DNA of 64,000 nt from Forficula auricularia (Eukaryota; Arthropoda; Insecta; Dermaptera; Forficulidae): the NCBI GenBank assembly GCA_024734495.1, contig JALMQS010000187.1, forward strand, positions 10,531,300-10,595,299, in the 5' to 3' direction. Below are positions 24,570 to 35,528 of the stretch, in pieces. Below the pieces are notes generated by a model. The model had not been told where the DNA came from, ran no database searches, and saw only the letters and a list, made by a program, of their open reading frames with translations. The position numbers were made by a program, and so were the translations under genes. The first letter of the stretch is position 1, and the number at the start of each line of letters is the position of its first letter.

Positions 24570-24690
24570 GGATATTCAAGGCGCAGGATCAGATCGATTT
24601 AGTAAGTTAAGCGCCATATCACTCGAATACTTTTTGGCGTGGTGACCTATGGGTTGGTTCTGTTGGCCTCTCTCTTTTGAGTATTAACGT
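24570..24690 (+). pseudogene. 5S-rRNA-like relic
   Basis: GATCAGATCGATTTAG, AAGTTAAGCGCC, AATACTTTTTGGCGTGGTGACC and CTGTTGGCCT occur in the order and spacing of the last ~80 nt of 5S rRNA. Divergence is high. It overlaps the donor of the exon-like segment 24524-24601, so the splice site may be a chance match. Confidence 0.4.
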
Positions 24691-25479
24691 ATTATATACA
24701 CATCATGAAAGCTATTATAGTTTCATTTAACAAATTAAAAGTTTTTTAATTTTTGTTACTATTTTTTTAATTAATAAAGTTATTTCAATCTTTATACATA
24801 TAACGCTGTAGTGAGATAATCCAAGGTACGATTCTATAGCAGTGGGAAGTTGGGGGGAGAATTCCTATAAATAGTAAGAAGATCACTCTAGTGAAAGAAT
24901 AATTGTATTTCCAAAAAAGTACGAAAAACAGGAATACTTCATTATTCGTGTCCATGATTAATAATAATTAAAGGAATACTGTTATAAAAAGCTATCGTAC
25001 GGTTGTATCTAATGATTTGAAAGCTGCCACGACATTTTGTTTTAATAAATAGTGATACATCTAGACAAGGTCTTTGATTAATTTTGATTTATTTTTTTAA
25101 AGGTGGAGTGGCTGGCTGAGAGCTTACTCGAATTTGGCTTCAGCCAGAATAATTTTCATCTATTTCGAAAATCCGAAACATCTAATTAAATCCAGAGTAA
25201 GGCAACGGAACACCACTCTTGTGAACAATTTCCCAGGAATCATGTCTAGTAATCGCCAACGACAAAGTCATTTTGACGGATAAGGTCATCGGCTGCCTGC
25301 GAGATTAAGCCTCGCTATTTTAACGCCGAGGTATACTTACTCATTTATTATATTTCTAAATTTTTTGAAAAATTAAAAAAATATAGGAGAATTCAAAAAT
25401 CTTCTCATATAGTTTAATTTTTTTCAAATTATCAATCAAATATCAATTATGAAACTCAGATTTACAAATTAACTTCCCC

Positions 25480-27640
25480 TTTTCTTAGGGAGTTCAATGA
25501 TTTGGTACATAGAATAAATTTCTCATTAGTAAATTCGATTTCATCTAATCTTGAATATTTTTACTTTATTTTTATTTTACCTCCTTTATCATCACATTTA
25601 ATATTCATTTAAACAATTTCTTATTTTCTAATTTACTTTTTTTCCTTTTTTCATGGATCATCCACTTCATTGATGTGTCTCGGTGTTCTTCATTCGATTC
25701 ATTTATGTACTTCGCATTAACAGCTCGCCAACCTTGAGTATATCATTTTTTTATATAATTAATTTTTAAGGTTTTTTTACAGCATACCCATCTAGCTAGA
25801 ATCACTTTTTACTTTAATATTTAAATTATTTCCATTAAAATAAATTCATTTTTGATTTTAAAGTTCTTGCTTTCATAATAAAATTATTCTAAACCGATTT
25901 TCAAAAAATGTAAATAACTTAAATAAATATCCAGTAAATTTAATTTCAATCATAGCCTAAATAAATTTCCAAATTTAAATTTTTGGCAATTAATTAAATT
26001 AGTGGATTAAAAAAATCATTCAATAATTTAATTTTCGATAGTTTTCTTTAAATTATTCAATTTTTATGATAAATAAAGAATTAGAACTAGGAATTTTCAG
26101 TTCCCCATTCACCATTTACCATAATGTCGCCCATCGAGGGATTCGCTTCTAGAACAAATCAGGTAATTTAAAAATTATATATTTATGAACATATATACTT
26201 TCAAATTGATAGCTGTTTATTTTTATAGAAAGAAGCCATCGTTTCATCGAGATGACCCCAGTCTGTCATCAGGGTCTCTCAGGTATGTTTCTAATTATCT
26301 ATATTTATTTCTACAATAGTTATTTCAAACTCATTTCTTGAATATAATATTTTTGTAGATATTTCTCTTTAGAGTGTTTTCTTCTCTTTTCAAATTAAAA
26401 ATTTAATTTGATTTATAGATTCTTTTACCATATTTCAAAAATTTCTCTCTCGATATATATGTAGTATACTAATTTTGCAATAATTTTCTTTAAGGTAACA
26501 AAATCACTTGAGCAACGAGATCATCGGCTGCCTGCGAGTTTAGCCTTTTCTTTTAACGACGAGGTTAGTATTATTTATTCTCTAGGTAAATCTTCTACTT
26601 TAGTAATTTCAAAGATAGTGTCATGAAGATTTCATTATTTTTAATTTCCTTCAAAATTTCTTCATCCATACGATATTGACTCAATGAAAAACAACATTTA
26701 TAATTAAAAAGACTGATGATGAAGACCAAGTCTTCGAAACTATAGTCTCAAACAAATAAATAATAAATATATACAGATATATCATCTCGATATATATGTG
26801 TGTATGTTTATTTGCATCAAGCAGAGGACAACCTCTTTGTTTCTCTTTGGGAAATTAGATCCCCCTTATTTCAGAGATTTCAATGCCCTTTATTCAAAAT
26901 TCTTATAAAAAATGATAGAGTAGAATAAATTTCTCATTGATAAATTAAATTCCATTCATCTATAAATTTTATTTCATCTCATTTAATATTATAATTAATA
27001 TTAATTTATATAATTTCTAACTTTATTTTTCTCTTCTTTTTCATGGATTCTTCACTTTGGTGACGTTTCGGTGCTGTCTTTTATCACATCCGACACATTT
27101 ATGTTCCTCTTATCAACAGCGCACCAAATATGAGTATTATACTTTTTTAGCATGGCATTTAGTTAGAGGTTTCAAGGGTTTTTTTATAGCTAGATTATAG
27201 TAGGAAAATAATTAGGATGTTCTCTTTTACAGCATACCCTGTAGCTTACAATCAGTAAATGTAATACTTAACTTATTTTCATATATTATATTAAAGTTTT
27301 TCCTTTCAATAATAATTTAATAAATTTTTAATTAAATAACTTGGCTATTAAATGTTTCATAAATTCAATTTTAGATCAAATTAATTTCAATCATAACTTA
27401 AATTGATTTTGATTTTATTTTTCACTTTTTTCAATATTTCAAATATAGAAAATAAATTAAAATCACTCTAATCATTTCATTTTTCAAAATTTTTTTTCGT
27501 TGAAATTATTCAATTTTTAACGTAAAAGAAAATAAGATTAGGAATTTTCAGATCCCTATTTCAACATCATCTGTAGAGAAGCAACAGGGGAACCATTGGA
27601 GGACTTAACAAAGAGATTTGCGTAGGGATTTTCAGGTTTC
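25480..27640 (+). repeat. diverged tandem duplication, unit about 1.4 kb
   Basis: 25480-26160 and 26860-27600 share an ordered series of landmarks: the AGAATAAATTTCTCATT block, CATGGAT near 25651 and 27042, a stretch with TTTATGT and AACAGC, TTTTACAGCATACCC, and GGAATTTTCAG before an exon-like segment. The alignment is gapped and old. The exon-like segments seem to have been copied with their introns. Confidence 0.45.
26709..26870 (+). repeat. dispersed repeat with hammerhead-like motif
   Basis: Plus-strand motif 26711-26749: GA, CTGATGA, T, GAAGAC..GTCTTC, GAAAC, TATA, GTC, TC. The canonical core CTGATGA/GAAA, a 6-bp stem II and GTC cleavage triplet are all present. The motif and the following CAGAGGACAACCTCTTTGTT block are repeated within 38967-39959; decayed relatives are at 24315-24460 and 40206-40260. 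Confidence 0.7.
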
Positions 27641-28013
27641 ACCGCCTCGACCACCGATGGGATTCATCGCTATTTTAATATCAAATTTAATTCTTAGATT
27701 CAGAATATGTGATAAAAAATTATTAAATTTAAATTCACAGTTTTAGTAGGTATATGTAGTATGCAATAGAAAATATAGTTTAGAGGGTGGATGGGATGAT
27801 ATGCCATGCCAACGATGACGGTTTCTCTTTCTGTATTGGGGACCTGCACTCTTCTCTTTGATTTCCTTCCTGGAGACAGCAAATGCGGTGTAGTCTATCT
27901 TAGGCCTCTTAGGGATATTTTGTGATTTGTTTTCCTCTCTTGTGCCCTCCAATTTAGTTTTAAGTTTATTTTAGTATTAAGACCCTAAAGAGAGCTAAAA
28001 TTGACGCCACCCA

Positions 28014-28760
28014 TTTGTTGGACCCATGAACGAGTCACGAGGGAAGTGACCGTTTCGATCGGATTTCTAAAGATCGAGGTCCAGGTTCATCTTGCATGTG
28101 CTTGCATGTTTTGTGTCTTACCGAAAAGTCGTCGCTTGACGCCTTGTTCAAATGGAACAATGGGGTGATAATGGGAGCCTGGTGACTTTGTGTCTTTGAG
28201 GGCGGGTTTGAGGTGGCTCTATGGATTAGAACGAAGACCAGAAGGTTGTCCGTTGCTTCCTCAGGACTAGCCTAAGGAAGAAGAGCGGCTTCCTTGTGGC
28301 TAGGGGCACGAGGGCTCTGCCGGCCGGTTGGCAGAGACGGTGCACTGCGTTCTTTTTCTCATATATTTAACCACTTGCCTAATAAGGTTTTTTATTTTTT
28401 ACCCCTACCTGATAAACATACTGAAATATGAAAATGGTATTTATAATTTATGTCAGTCTTGTATAGATGAGGCAAATGGAAATGTTAGGTAGGATCTCTT
28501 TCAGCTCGCCCTGGTCTCTCGTTCTATCCGTATTCCAAAAAATCAAGGCCACTCTCACTGATACATACGTCTTCAGGCTCTCTCGAAGTCCGATTATAAG
28601 AATTCGAATTTTACTCTGATATTTCAAATTATAAGAATTTGATTTGGATGAAATAAAATTTGAATTTTCCGCGAATTAAAGGGATTTATTTCGATTACTA
28701 CATACGACTTGATGACTAAATTAGTATGTAGTAAAAGGGGGGGATTGCTACTAATGTTTT
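28014..28760 (-). mobile_element. possible LTR retrotransposon end
   Basis: On the minus strand a GC-richer stretch ends GGTCCAACA and is followed by TGGGTGGCGTCA, which could be a primer-binding site just inside a 5' LTR. An ORF follows (27952-27743; MEGTREENKSQNIPKRPKID, basic), in the place of a gag start. No second LTR or pol was found. Alternative: a unique sequence of the plus-strand transcript. Confidence 0.25.
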
Positions 28761-28775
28761 TGTCAAGTGTTATAG

Positions 28776-28857
28776 GCGTTCACTCAAAGAAGCTTTTTTC
28801 AACATCTGGAGACAACGAGAAAGCCAAGAGATAGATCGATCGACCAGTGAATCGAAG
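28776..28857 (+). other. exon-like segment, open frame, penultimate of series
   Basis: Acceptor TTATAG at 28775 and donor GAAG/GTGAAT at 28857. With one leading base, 27 codons are open, beginning RSLKEAFFNIWRQRE and ending STSESK in phase 0. The frame continues without a stop into 29056-29124. No recognised family. Confidence 0.35.
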
Positions 28858-29055
28858 GTGAATATTTAAATTATTTCATAATTGATTTTTGTCTATTTTT
28901 TTCTTAAAGGATTGAGTGTTTGCAAAAATGTTTCTATCTAAACAATATTTTACATAGGGAATTTGAATGATTCATTTTCCGATGAAATATAAGAAATACA
29001 ATTTTTTCTTTTTTCTTTTTATTATTTAATCATGTGTGTGTTTCTTTTCTTTTAG

Positions 29056-29124
29056 CTGAAGATGGGAGGTTGTTTTGTGGAGGCGGAGACATCTCGACCC
29101 ATAACTTCAAAGCGAAGAACTATG
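29056..29124 (+). other. exon-like segment with in-frame ATG
   Basis: Acceptor CTTTTAG at 29055 preceded by a good pyrimidine tract, and donor TATG/GTAAGC at 29124. All 23 codons are open (LKMGGCFVEAETSRPITSKR and on). The signals are the best of the plus-strand series. A following exon was not found. Function unknown. Confidence 0.4.
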
Positions 29125-30187
29125 GTAAGCATTCTTACTCAATGAGATTTACATTTATTCGAATAAAAATAATATTATATATATTTTTTTATTGGATTTA
29201 GTAATTTTATAATCATTACCTAAGTAAGTGTTTTCGTTACAATATTTAAATCAATTATTCTTGATGAGCTTAGACTATGAAAATAATCATGAAGACGAAA
29301 CGTTTCGCTGTATTTAATTTGTTTATTTGCTAACAATTTCGAAGTCTTAATTCCATCTCCATCAGGATAAATAAATCGTGTTGTAGCCTGTAATTAGATA
29401 CATTTTTCACAAATAAAAAGTATCCTAATAATAGGATTAAGTTATCGAAACTGTAGTCAAATAAATAAAATATAAATACACTGACTATATATTAAATGAT
29501 TTCATCATGATTATACTTTATTGTTTACCAGCTTCTTTATATACAGACAATAATAAATAATAAGATACAAGTTTACAATTTCCAGTATTCCCCTTTAGGG
29601 TTTCAAACTCTTACTTTATTATGATGATGATATACCTATAAATATTTTCATTCTTTTTCCTACTGCCGACTCTCTAGAATATAATTTCAAGTATCTATAT
29701 TCTATAGATATGCATTATTATTATTTTTATTTTTTATTTTTCATGCACCCAAGGGATGCAAATTACTTTGTTTGTTTTTTATACAAAATATACCAGAAAG
29801 AGGTATTTTCGATACGAGATACAAAATACTTTGAAAAATATTTTTTCGATACAAGATTGTATAAAATATTTAAAAATTTATTTCCTATACAAAATAGTAT
29901 TTTGAAGAAGAAATACTTTGAACATTATGAATTATCAATTATACAAATTAATATGTTTATTCATAGTTATTAATTAATAATAATAAGGTCCAAAATTCAT
30001 GAAATGCAAAAATAATATTTCAAATCCGATTAGTATTTACGGAGATTATCGCTTTCAAACATTCAAACATACAAACTCTCCAGCTTTATTATAGTAATAT
30101 GATATTATTATGTCTATGATTTTGATTAGAGCTACAAAGCTCAGAGTCAACACTTAATAGAGTTTAATTATTATCAAGAAAGTATTT

Positions 30188-30570
30188 AATTAAGGTCAAA
30201 AATCTAAGATTTTAGTATAATATTTCTACATTGCATATCAGAGGGCTGCGTTCCTCCAGGAGTTGAACACGCTTGCAGGACTTGTTAGCTCGACCCTCAA
30301 GACAAAAACACACTCTGACATGCAATATATTAAAGAGAAGCTAAAACTTTTTTCAGGTTACCATGATTTTTGCTTTTTCCGTTCGAGTTGAATGGAGTAA
30401 AATTTTTAGCTTCTCTTTAATATATTGCATGTCGGAGTGTGTGTTTGTCTCGAGTGTCGAAGTAACAAGCCCGGCAAGCGTGTTAGTACTCGGGTTTAAC
30501 TCCTGAGAAGACGAAGCTCTCTGCAATGTAAAAATATTCTACTAAAATCTTAGATTTTTGACCTTAATTA
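30188..30570. repeat. foldback element related to the 10.3 kb one
   Basis: Arms start AAGGTCAAAAATCTAAGATT and its complement. Each contains a decayed version of the same tRNA-like unit (ACAAGCCCGGCAAGCGTGTTA, TCGGGTTTAACTCC). The same order GCATATCAGAG, tRNA-like, ACATGCAA as at 10.3 kb. Confidence 0.7.
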
Positions 30571-30824
30571 AATTATTATTATCATTTCCCTACATAATTT
30601 GTATTAATTTGAAGGTTTATAATAGAAAAATAAGGACAAGTGTTTAATTAAATTCTTTCTTGATATATTATACATGTTTTTCACCGTGAGTTGTATTTTT
30701 GAAAAAAAAAATCATCTAATTTTCAAAAAAGATGCTCAAACCTTCGGGTTAATTATTATATTGTCCTTTCTTTTTGTTCCTTTTGTTTACTAAATCTCTT
30801 AGTTTTTTTTCCACTTTACTATAC

Positions 30825-30955
30825 AGCGTATGGTCAAGTTTTGTAATCGTGCGTTTTTTTGCTTCCTTTTTTCGAAATATCTCAAAAACGGCTGAAACTA
30901 TTTTGATTAAAAAAACTGAGCAAAACCATGGCGTTTTGATTTTCAAAAAAAGTAT
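30825..30955 (+). repeat. dispersed repeat (ACAGGGTATGGTCA), copy 3
   Basis: Short copy with GTATGGTCAAGTTTTGTAAT and CGAAATATCTCAAAAACGGC. Confidence 0.55.
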
Positions 30956-31199
30956 GTGATTATTACTTTTATTAAATTATGCTGCCCATTTTTGAAACTT
31001 CAGATGTGTTCTTTTTAGTGTTTTATTTTCGGTCTTTGCTGACTTCTATAAGCATTCTGCTCTGAGATCATAATATTAGTGTTGTTTCAGTATGTATTTT
31101 TGTTTCATCTCGAATACCAGAACGGATGCTCAATTGCCCATTTACTTGATGAGGAAAAAGACATACATACTAGTGGTATTCGACGTCAAAACTACTATA

Positions 31200-31540
31200 T
31201 ATACAGCGTGTTCAAAAAATAGAGGTTACAGATTTAAAGATGGATAATTCATCTCAAAACAATAAAAAAAAGTTCATATAAACATATGTCCGTAAATGTC
31301 CAAGTTTCTGACCTATAGCGATTTTAATATTTTTTTCTTTCATAGTACAACTCATACTTTTAACATTACAATAAAATCATAGTGGCCGTGTACAATGGAA
31401 AAGGTAATAAACCCGGAATTTTCGAACGTATTCTTCAGCCCATGAGACAAAGATTAGAATGTTGTAATGAAGTTCAAGGTAGACATTTTGAACATTTTTT
31501 AACCGACTTCAAAAAAAGGAGGAGGTTCTCTATTCGACTG
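31200..31540 (+). pseudogene. DNA-transposon end with C-terminal transposase fragment
   Basis: Starts CAGCGTGTTCAAAAAATAGA (a common DNA-transposon end type). At 31381-31500 the reading is AVYNGKGNKPGIFERIL, RQRLECCNEVQGRHFEHFL; the final GRHFEHFL resembles the GGHFEHLL ending of IS630/Tc1-type transposases. 31343-31380 recurs inverted at 32263-32302. Confidence 0.4.
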
Positions 31541-31829
31541 AATTTTTTTTTTTTTTTTTTGTTCCTATGTTACCTCATATCTCCGCCAATTGTGAACCGA
31601 TTTTGAAAATGTTTTTTGCATTGGGTCCAGTCTACCTTCCGATTGGTCCCATTTTTTTCATTGGTATTAGACCTTTTTTGTTAGGTTTGTTCAGGACTAA
31701 CTTCTTTGTTTATGAACCGATTTCGATGATTCTTTTTTTATTGGAAAGGGGGTATCTTAGGGATAGTGCAATATTAATTTGGTCAAGTTCTGATGATAGG
31801 ATCAATATTAATAACATCACTAAAAAGAG

Positions 31830-32215
31830 AAAAATAAAAATTTTTAAGAAAAAAATAAAACCGACTTCAAAAAAATTAAATGCAACAAATAAAATACACT
31901 AAAAGGTATAAAATAATTATTATCTTATTTAGTTACAACTAAACTACGAAATATTAACATGAAATTACTTTTTAAGTCGGTGCCAGACATATACCTTTTA
32001 TGAATCGCACTCGACGGATCTTACTTAGTACGTTTGGTGGGTACGCTCGCTTATAGGTATAGTTTGTTTGGCACCGACTACAAAAAGTGTAATTTCATGT
32101 TAATATTTCGTAGTTTGGTTGTGGCTAAATAAGATAATAATTATTTTATACCTTTTAGTGTATTTTATTTGTTGCATTTAATTTTTTTGAAGTCGGTTTT
32201 ATTTTTTTCTTAAAA
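31830..32215. repeat. foldback, AACCGACTTC family
   Basis: Arms of ~145 bp from AAACCGACTTCAAAAAAATT. The AACCGACTTCAAAAAAAGGA motif also opens repeats at 31499, 60213-60477 and 63924, so it marks a dispersed family in this genome. Confidence 0.75.
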
Positions 32216-32399
32216 TTTTTATTATAATTTATAATTGACTATTTTCTATTGTAAACGGATACTATGATTTTATTGTAATGTTAAAAGTATGAGTTGTACT
32301 ATTACAGAAATAAACTAGGCAAGCGATGGCAATACTTCCCCATTATATTCTATAGAATATAAATGTAAAAGTAAAAATTAAACGAAAATTCTAAAATTT

Positions 32400-32627
32400 A
32401 AAAGAAAAGTTGTAGAGGATGTAATTTTTTACATTTTCGATTAATTTTTTTTGAAAATAAACACACGAAATGAGGCGGAAGGTCAAAAATGAAGATTTTA
32501 GACCTTTGAACCAAATTCAACCACATTAGTAAATTCTAGCTGCCATAAAGGTATTCAGCGAAACGCGTTTTAACTATAGTAAGAACGCGTTCTTACTAAA
32601 AACGCGTTTTTACTGCAACATTATTAC
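32400..32627 (+). repeat. half copy of the 19.5 kb foldback
   Basis: GTTGTAGAGGATGTAATTTT through GAGGCGGAAGGTCAAAAATG to CGTTTTTACTGCAACAT, equal to the right arm and centre of 19507-19912. Confidence 0.75.
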
Positions 32628-32934
32628 AATTTTTTCAAAATGTTTAAATGATATTTTCTCTATTAATCGTTGGAATTGATGAAATATTGTATTGTCATCT
32701 CTACAGTGGTTCATTTACAGTGGATGGTTTAACTATTCTAGAATCCTTTATTACAGTCTCTAAGAGAGTGAATTACAAGGACCGGTCATTGTCCCCGGCC
32801 GTATTGTCATTACTCGCGTATTCGAACAAAATTTCAAGAAAATCGGTTGGTTTGAAGTGGGTCAAGATATGAATACTAGATTCTACCCGAACAGAGAATC
32901 CTAAATGTAAAAACTAAAGACCCTTCGCAGGCAG

Positions 32935-33405
32935 TTGGCCGTATGTTTTCTTTACCTTGTGATTACTGTTTGTATGATGAACATGTATCATGAGGCGAGT
33001 AATTCCGAATCCCCCAGCGCCCGTTTGCTGATTGTTTATTTACAGAACAACACTAGAGCACTGGAGAAGTCAATCACAGCTGAAGAAAACGGCACTTTGG
33101 TATCGATACCGATAAGAGTCGTTGCTGCAAGCATCTGCTCCGGGAATGGATCTTGGAGCCGGCGCTATTCCCTCTCCTTGCCTGCCTTCCCCGGGGAACT
33201 TATACGCCTTCCCAGCATCCAGCAGCCCTTGGGGTGGCTGGCTCAATTCGGGCTAAGCACCAGACCACTTGCAGCAGCCCTAAGGATTCCCAATGAACCC
33301 GATTCGCGCAATTCAGACACGCAGAGCTTTTATGAAACGTTCGACCCATTTATGCGATTAAAGATACCATGCTCTAGCAGTAAATGGAAATATTTTTATA
33401 TATAG
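32935..33405 (+). CDS. unassigned 156-codon ORF in a GC-rich island
   Basis: An open frame through a block (about 32970-33330) much richer in GC than its surroundings. An acceptor-like TTTATTTACAG ends at 33054, and the reading after it is NNTRALEKSITAEENGTLV and onwards. No family recognised; it may be an exon of an unknown gene, an LTR fragment or foreign DNA. The N-terminal 40 codons are AT-rich and probably not coding. Confidence 0.25.
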   Translation: MAVCFLYLVITVCMMNMYHEASNSESPSARLLIVYLQNNTRALEKSITAEENGTLVSIPIRVVAASICSGNGSWSRRYSLSLPAFPGELIRLPSIQQPLGWLAQFGLSTRPLAAALRIPNEPDSRNSDTQSFYETFDPFMRLKIPCSSSKWKYFYI

Positions 33406-33872
33406 ATTAAATCTTAGATAAAAGAACCAATTCAAACTGAAATATAGATTTTTTTAAACGAGGTAGATATGTAAAACAATCTCTGCGACTCATAATCGAA
33501 TTGATAAATTTGCTGGTGTTTATGAAAGTTATTTATTAAGTCATATATTTTTTTATATAAAAGTTCGATTTTAGAATTGAAAATTCATGAATCGAAATCC
33601 TCAACAAATTATATTTAAAATATATTAGATGAAAGAGGAGGTATCAGCCAAAGTTGAACATTTTTATTTACCATATTATGAGTAAATTCTCTCTTCGAAA
33701 TCAATATTGTTTTATGAACTAAGTTGAGATGGGTAAAAAATAGAATAATAGGTTTTCGTAAATCTAGATATTTATTTAAAAAATCATATGACTTAAGACA
33801 ACACAAGAATATAAGTTTGAGAACAGCGGGACTATAAGAATAGTTGACAGAAATCATTGAAATGAATTATAT

Positions 33873-34670
33873 AAGTTGAAGGAGGAGGTATCAGCCAAAG
33901 TTGGATGCGCTGGGTTCAATAAAACACCCTGAATAAAACGTTTCGGCCTGAATCTATTTGGCCATCTTCAGTTAATTGGGAGTTATACACAAAATGCGGT
34001 ACACATATGTAATCGAACCAAACCTCGTCAAAAATAAAAATTGTAGCTTCATGTAAATTTATAACGTGCCTACGCCAAAAGGTTCCGAATGGATGTCAAC
34101 ATTTATTTTGAACCTTTTGACGCAGGCACGTTATAAATTTACATGAAGCTACAATTTTTATTTTTTGACACGACTAGGTTCAATCACATATGTCTACCGC
34201 ATTGTGTGTATAACTCTCAATTAACTGAAGATGCCCAAATAAATTCAGACTGTCCGCCTCTCTGGTGTAATGGTCAGCATCTCTGGCTGTCAACCCGGAG
34301 ATCTCGGGTCCGATTCCAAGCATACCCAGACATTTTTTCTGTAAGTATAGGGTCTGGTAATAAAAATTAAGCGGGAGATAAATTTAACCTAATTTATCGC
34401 GCGGAGAATTTACCACTGCTCGAAGCCCTTAAAAAACTTAGTAAATTGGATTGTATCTAACTTTCTGAGATTTGGCTCGTGATTCCGGCTTCTTTCCTTC
34501 TACTCTGTTCTTTTCACGATGGAGGCGCCATCCTATACAGGCCTTTAGGGGATGCACCTTCTTGTGTATCTCCTTCTCACATCAAAAAAAAGACCGAAAC
34601 GTTTTATTCAGGGTGTTTTATTGAACCCAGCGCATCTAACTTTGGCTGATACCTCCTCCTTCATCTAATA
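33873..34670. repeat. foldback (AGATGAAGGAGGAGGTATC family) split by a SINE
   Basis: Arms start AAGGAGGAGGTATCAGCCAA. Left-arm minus-strand motif about 33974-33934: TAA, CTGAAGA, TGGCC..GGCC, GAAACGTT, TTA, with TAA/TTA pairing. The right arm has the same boxes on the plus strand (CTGAAGA at 34224), interrupted in stem II by the SINE at 34251-34590. Other copies: 43707-43912 (half) and 45981-46414. Confidence 0.85.
34251..34590 (+). mobile_element. tRNA-derived SINE, inserted in a foldback
   Basis: The head (34252-34327) looks like a tRNA-Asp gene: A-box-like TGGTGTAATGGTCAGCAT, an anticodon arm around GGCTGTCAACC and B-box-like GGGTCCGATTCC. It is followed by a ~250-bp body and an A run at 34584-34591. 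AGAC flanks both sides (34247-34250, 34591-34594). It splits the 33873-34670 foldback. The last ~30 bp before the A run (GGGGATGCACCTTCTTG) resemble the LINE tail at 53.1 kb (GGTGCACCCCTTCTTG), as in SINEs that borrow LINE machinery. Confidence 0.75.
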
Positions 34671-35496
34671 CAGTTTCATCACAGCCACCAACTCTAACAA
34701 CAAATATATTTAAAATATATGGTCTGACTGTAGACTTAGATTTATTATCACTTAACGACGAACTTTTTTACTGATGAAGATTAAATTTTTGAATAAAATT
34801 TTTTACACATGATATACGTACAAGCCAGGGGCGTTTCACCTCGGCGCACAAAAAATATTAAACTCGAAATGTCGACTAAAAAATATTATTTTATTTTATT
34901 TCATCGGCACCTTTATGGTAAACCCTACAAACAATAAAAACTTTCTACAATTTTCTAGTTTTGAGTGATTATGAGTATCGGAATTCAGAGAGACTGAAGA
35001 ACAAAGAATTATGATTGGAAATGGCTTTTTATGCGTTTAAGACATTTCTTAAAAATATTTGTAAACAAATTCAAAACTCCAGTTACCCGGTTCCATAACC
35101 CCCCCCCCCAAATGTGTTAGATTTGGTTAAAATTCCAACTCATTTCAGAAGATATGTCTTTTTAACATATTGTTTAACAGATGTGATATTCAGAATTAAA
35201 TGGCATCAAATGAAGGTTCATTAGGGGACAATAGAAAAACTGCTTTAAAGTACCCTCATATTAAATTTCAAGCATTATTAGCTCCGATAATTGCGGGGAA
35301 ATTGAGATATCTTGAAATTAAATCATGTTTGTGTAATTTTGGAGTTTTGAGGTCTATTTATTATATAATACAGGAACGTATTAATAAATTTCGTAGAGAT
35401 TTTAATTGTGGACATCTTTTGTACTTACATATTATTTTAAAATTAATAAGGAAAAATCTATTTCTAAATGATTTATTACATTAAATTTCCTTACAA

Positions 35497-35528
<32 letters not shown>

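Larger units (their letters stand above)
20998..29124 (+). ncRNA. candidate spliced plus-strand transcript antisense to gl
   Basis: A run of short segments with AG acceptors and GT donors: end 21084 (GTGAGC), 21491-21623, 24524-24601, 25103-25330, 26101-26162, 26229-26282, 26495-26563, from 27552, 28776-28857 and 29056-29124. They are less AT-rich than the flanks. Several have one open frame (24524-24601 all 26 codons; 26495-26563 all 23; the last two join in frame), but I could not build one continuous reading: 26101-26162 to 26229-26282 stops after 21 codons and 21491-21623 ends in TAG at its donor. Parts of 25103-25330, 26495-26563 and 17845-18048 are copies of each other. It could be a long non-coding RNA or a decaying gene. 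Splicing is inferred from signals alone. Confidence 0.35.

Noticed and set aside
29710..29973. 87-codon ORF rich in Phe, Tyr and Lys
   Set aside because: AT-rich short tandem repeats (ATACAAAATACTTTG-like), no family.
34252..34327. Functional tRNA-Asp gene
   Set aside because: Arms mispair and the sequence continues into a SINE body with an A tail and target duplication.
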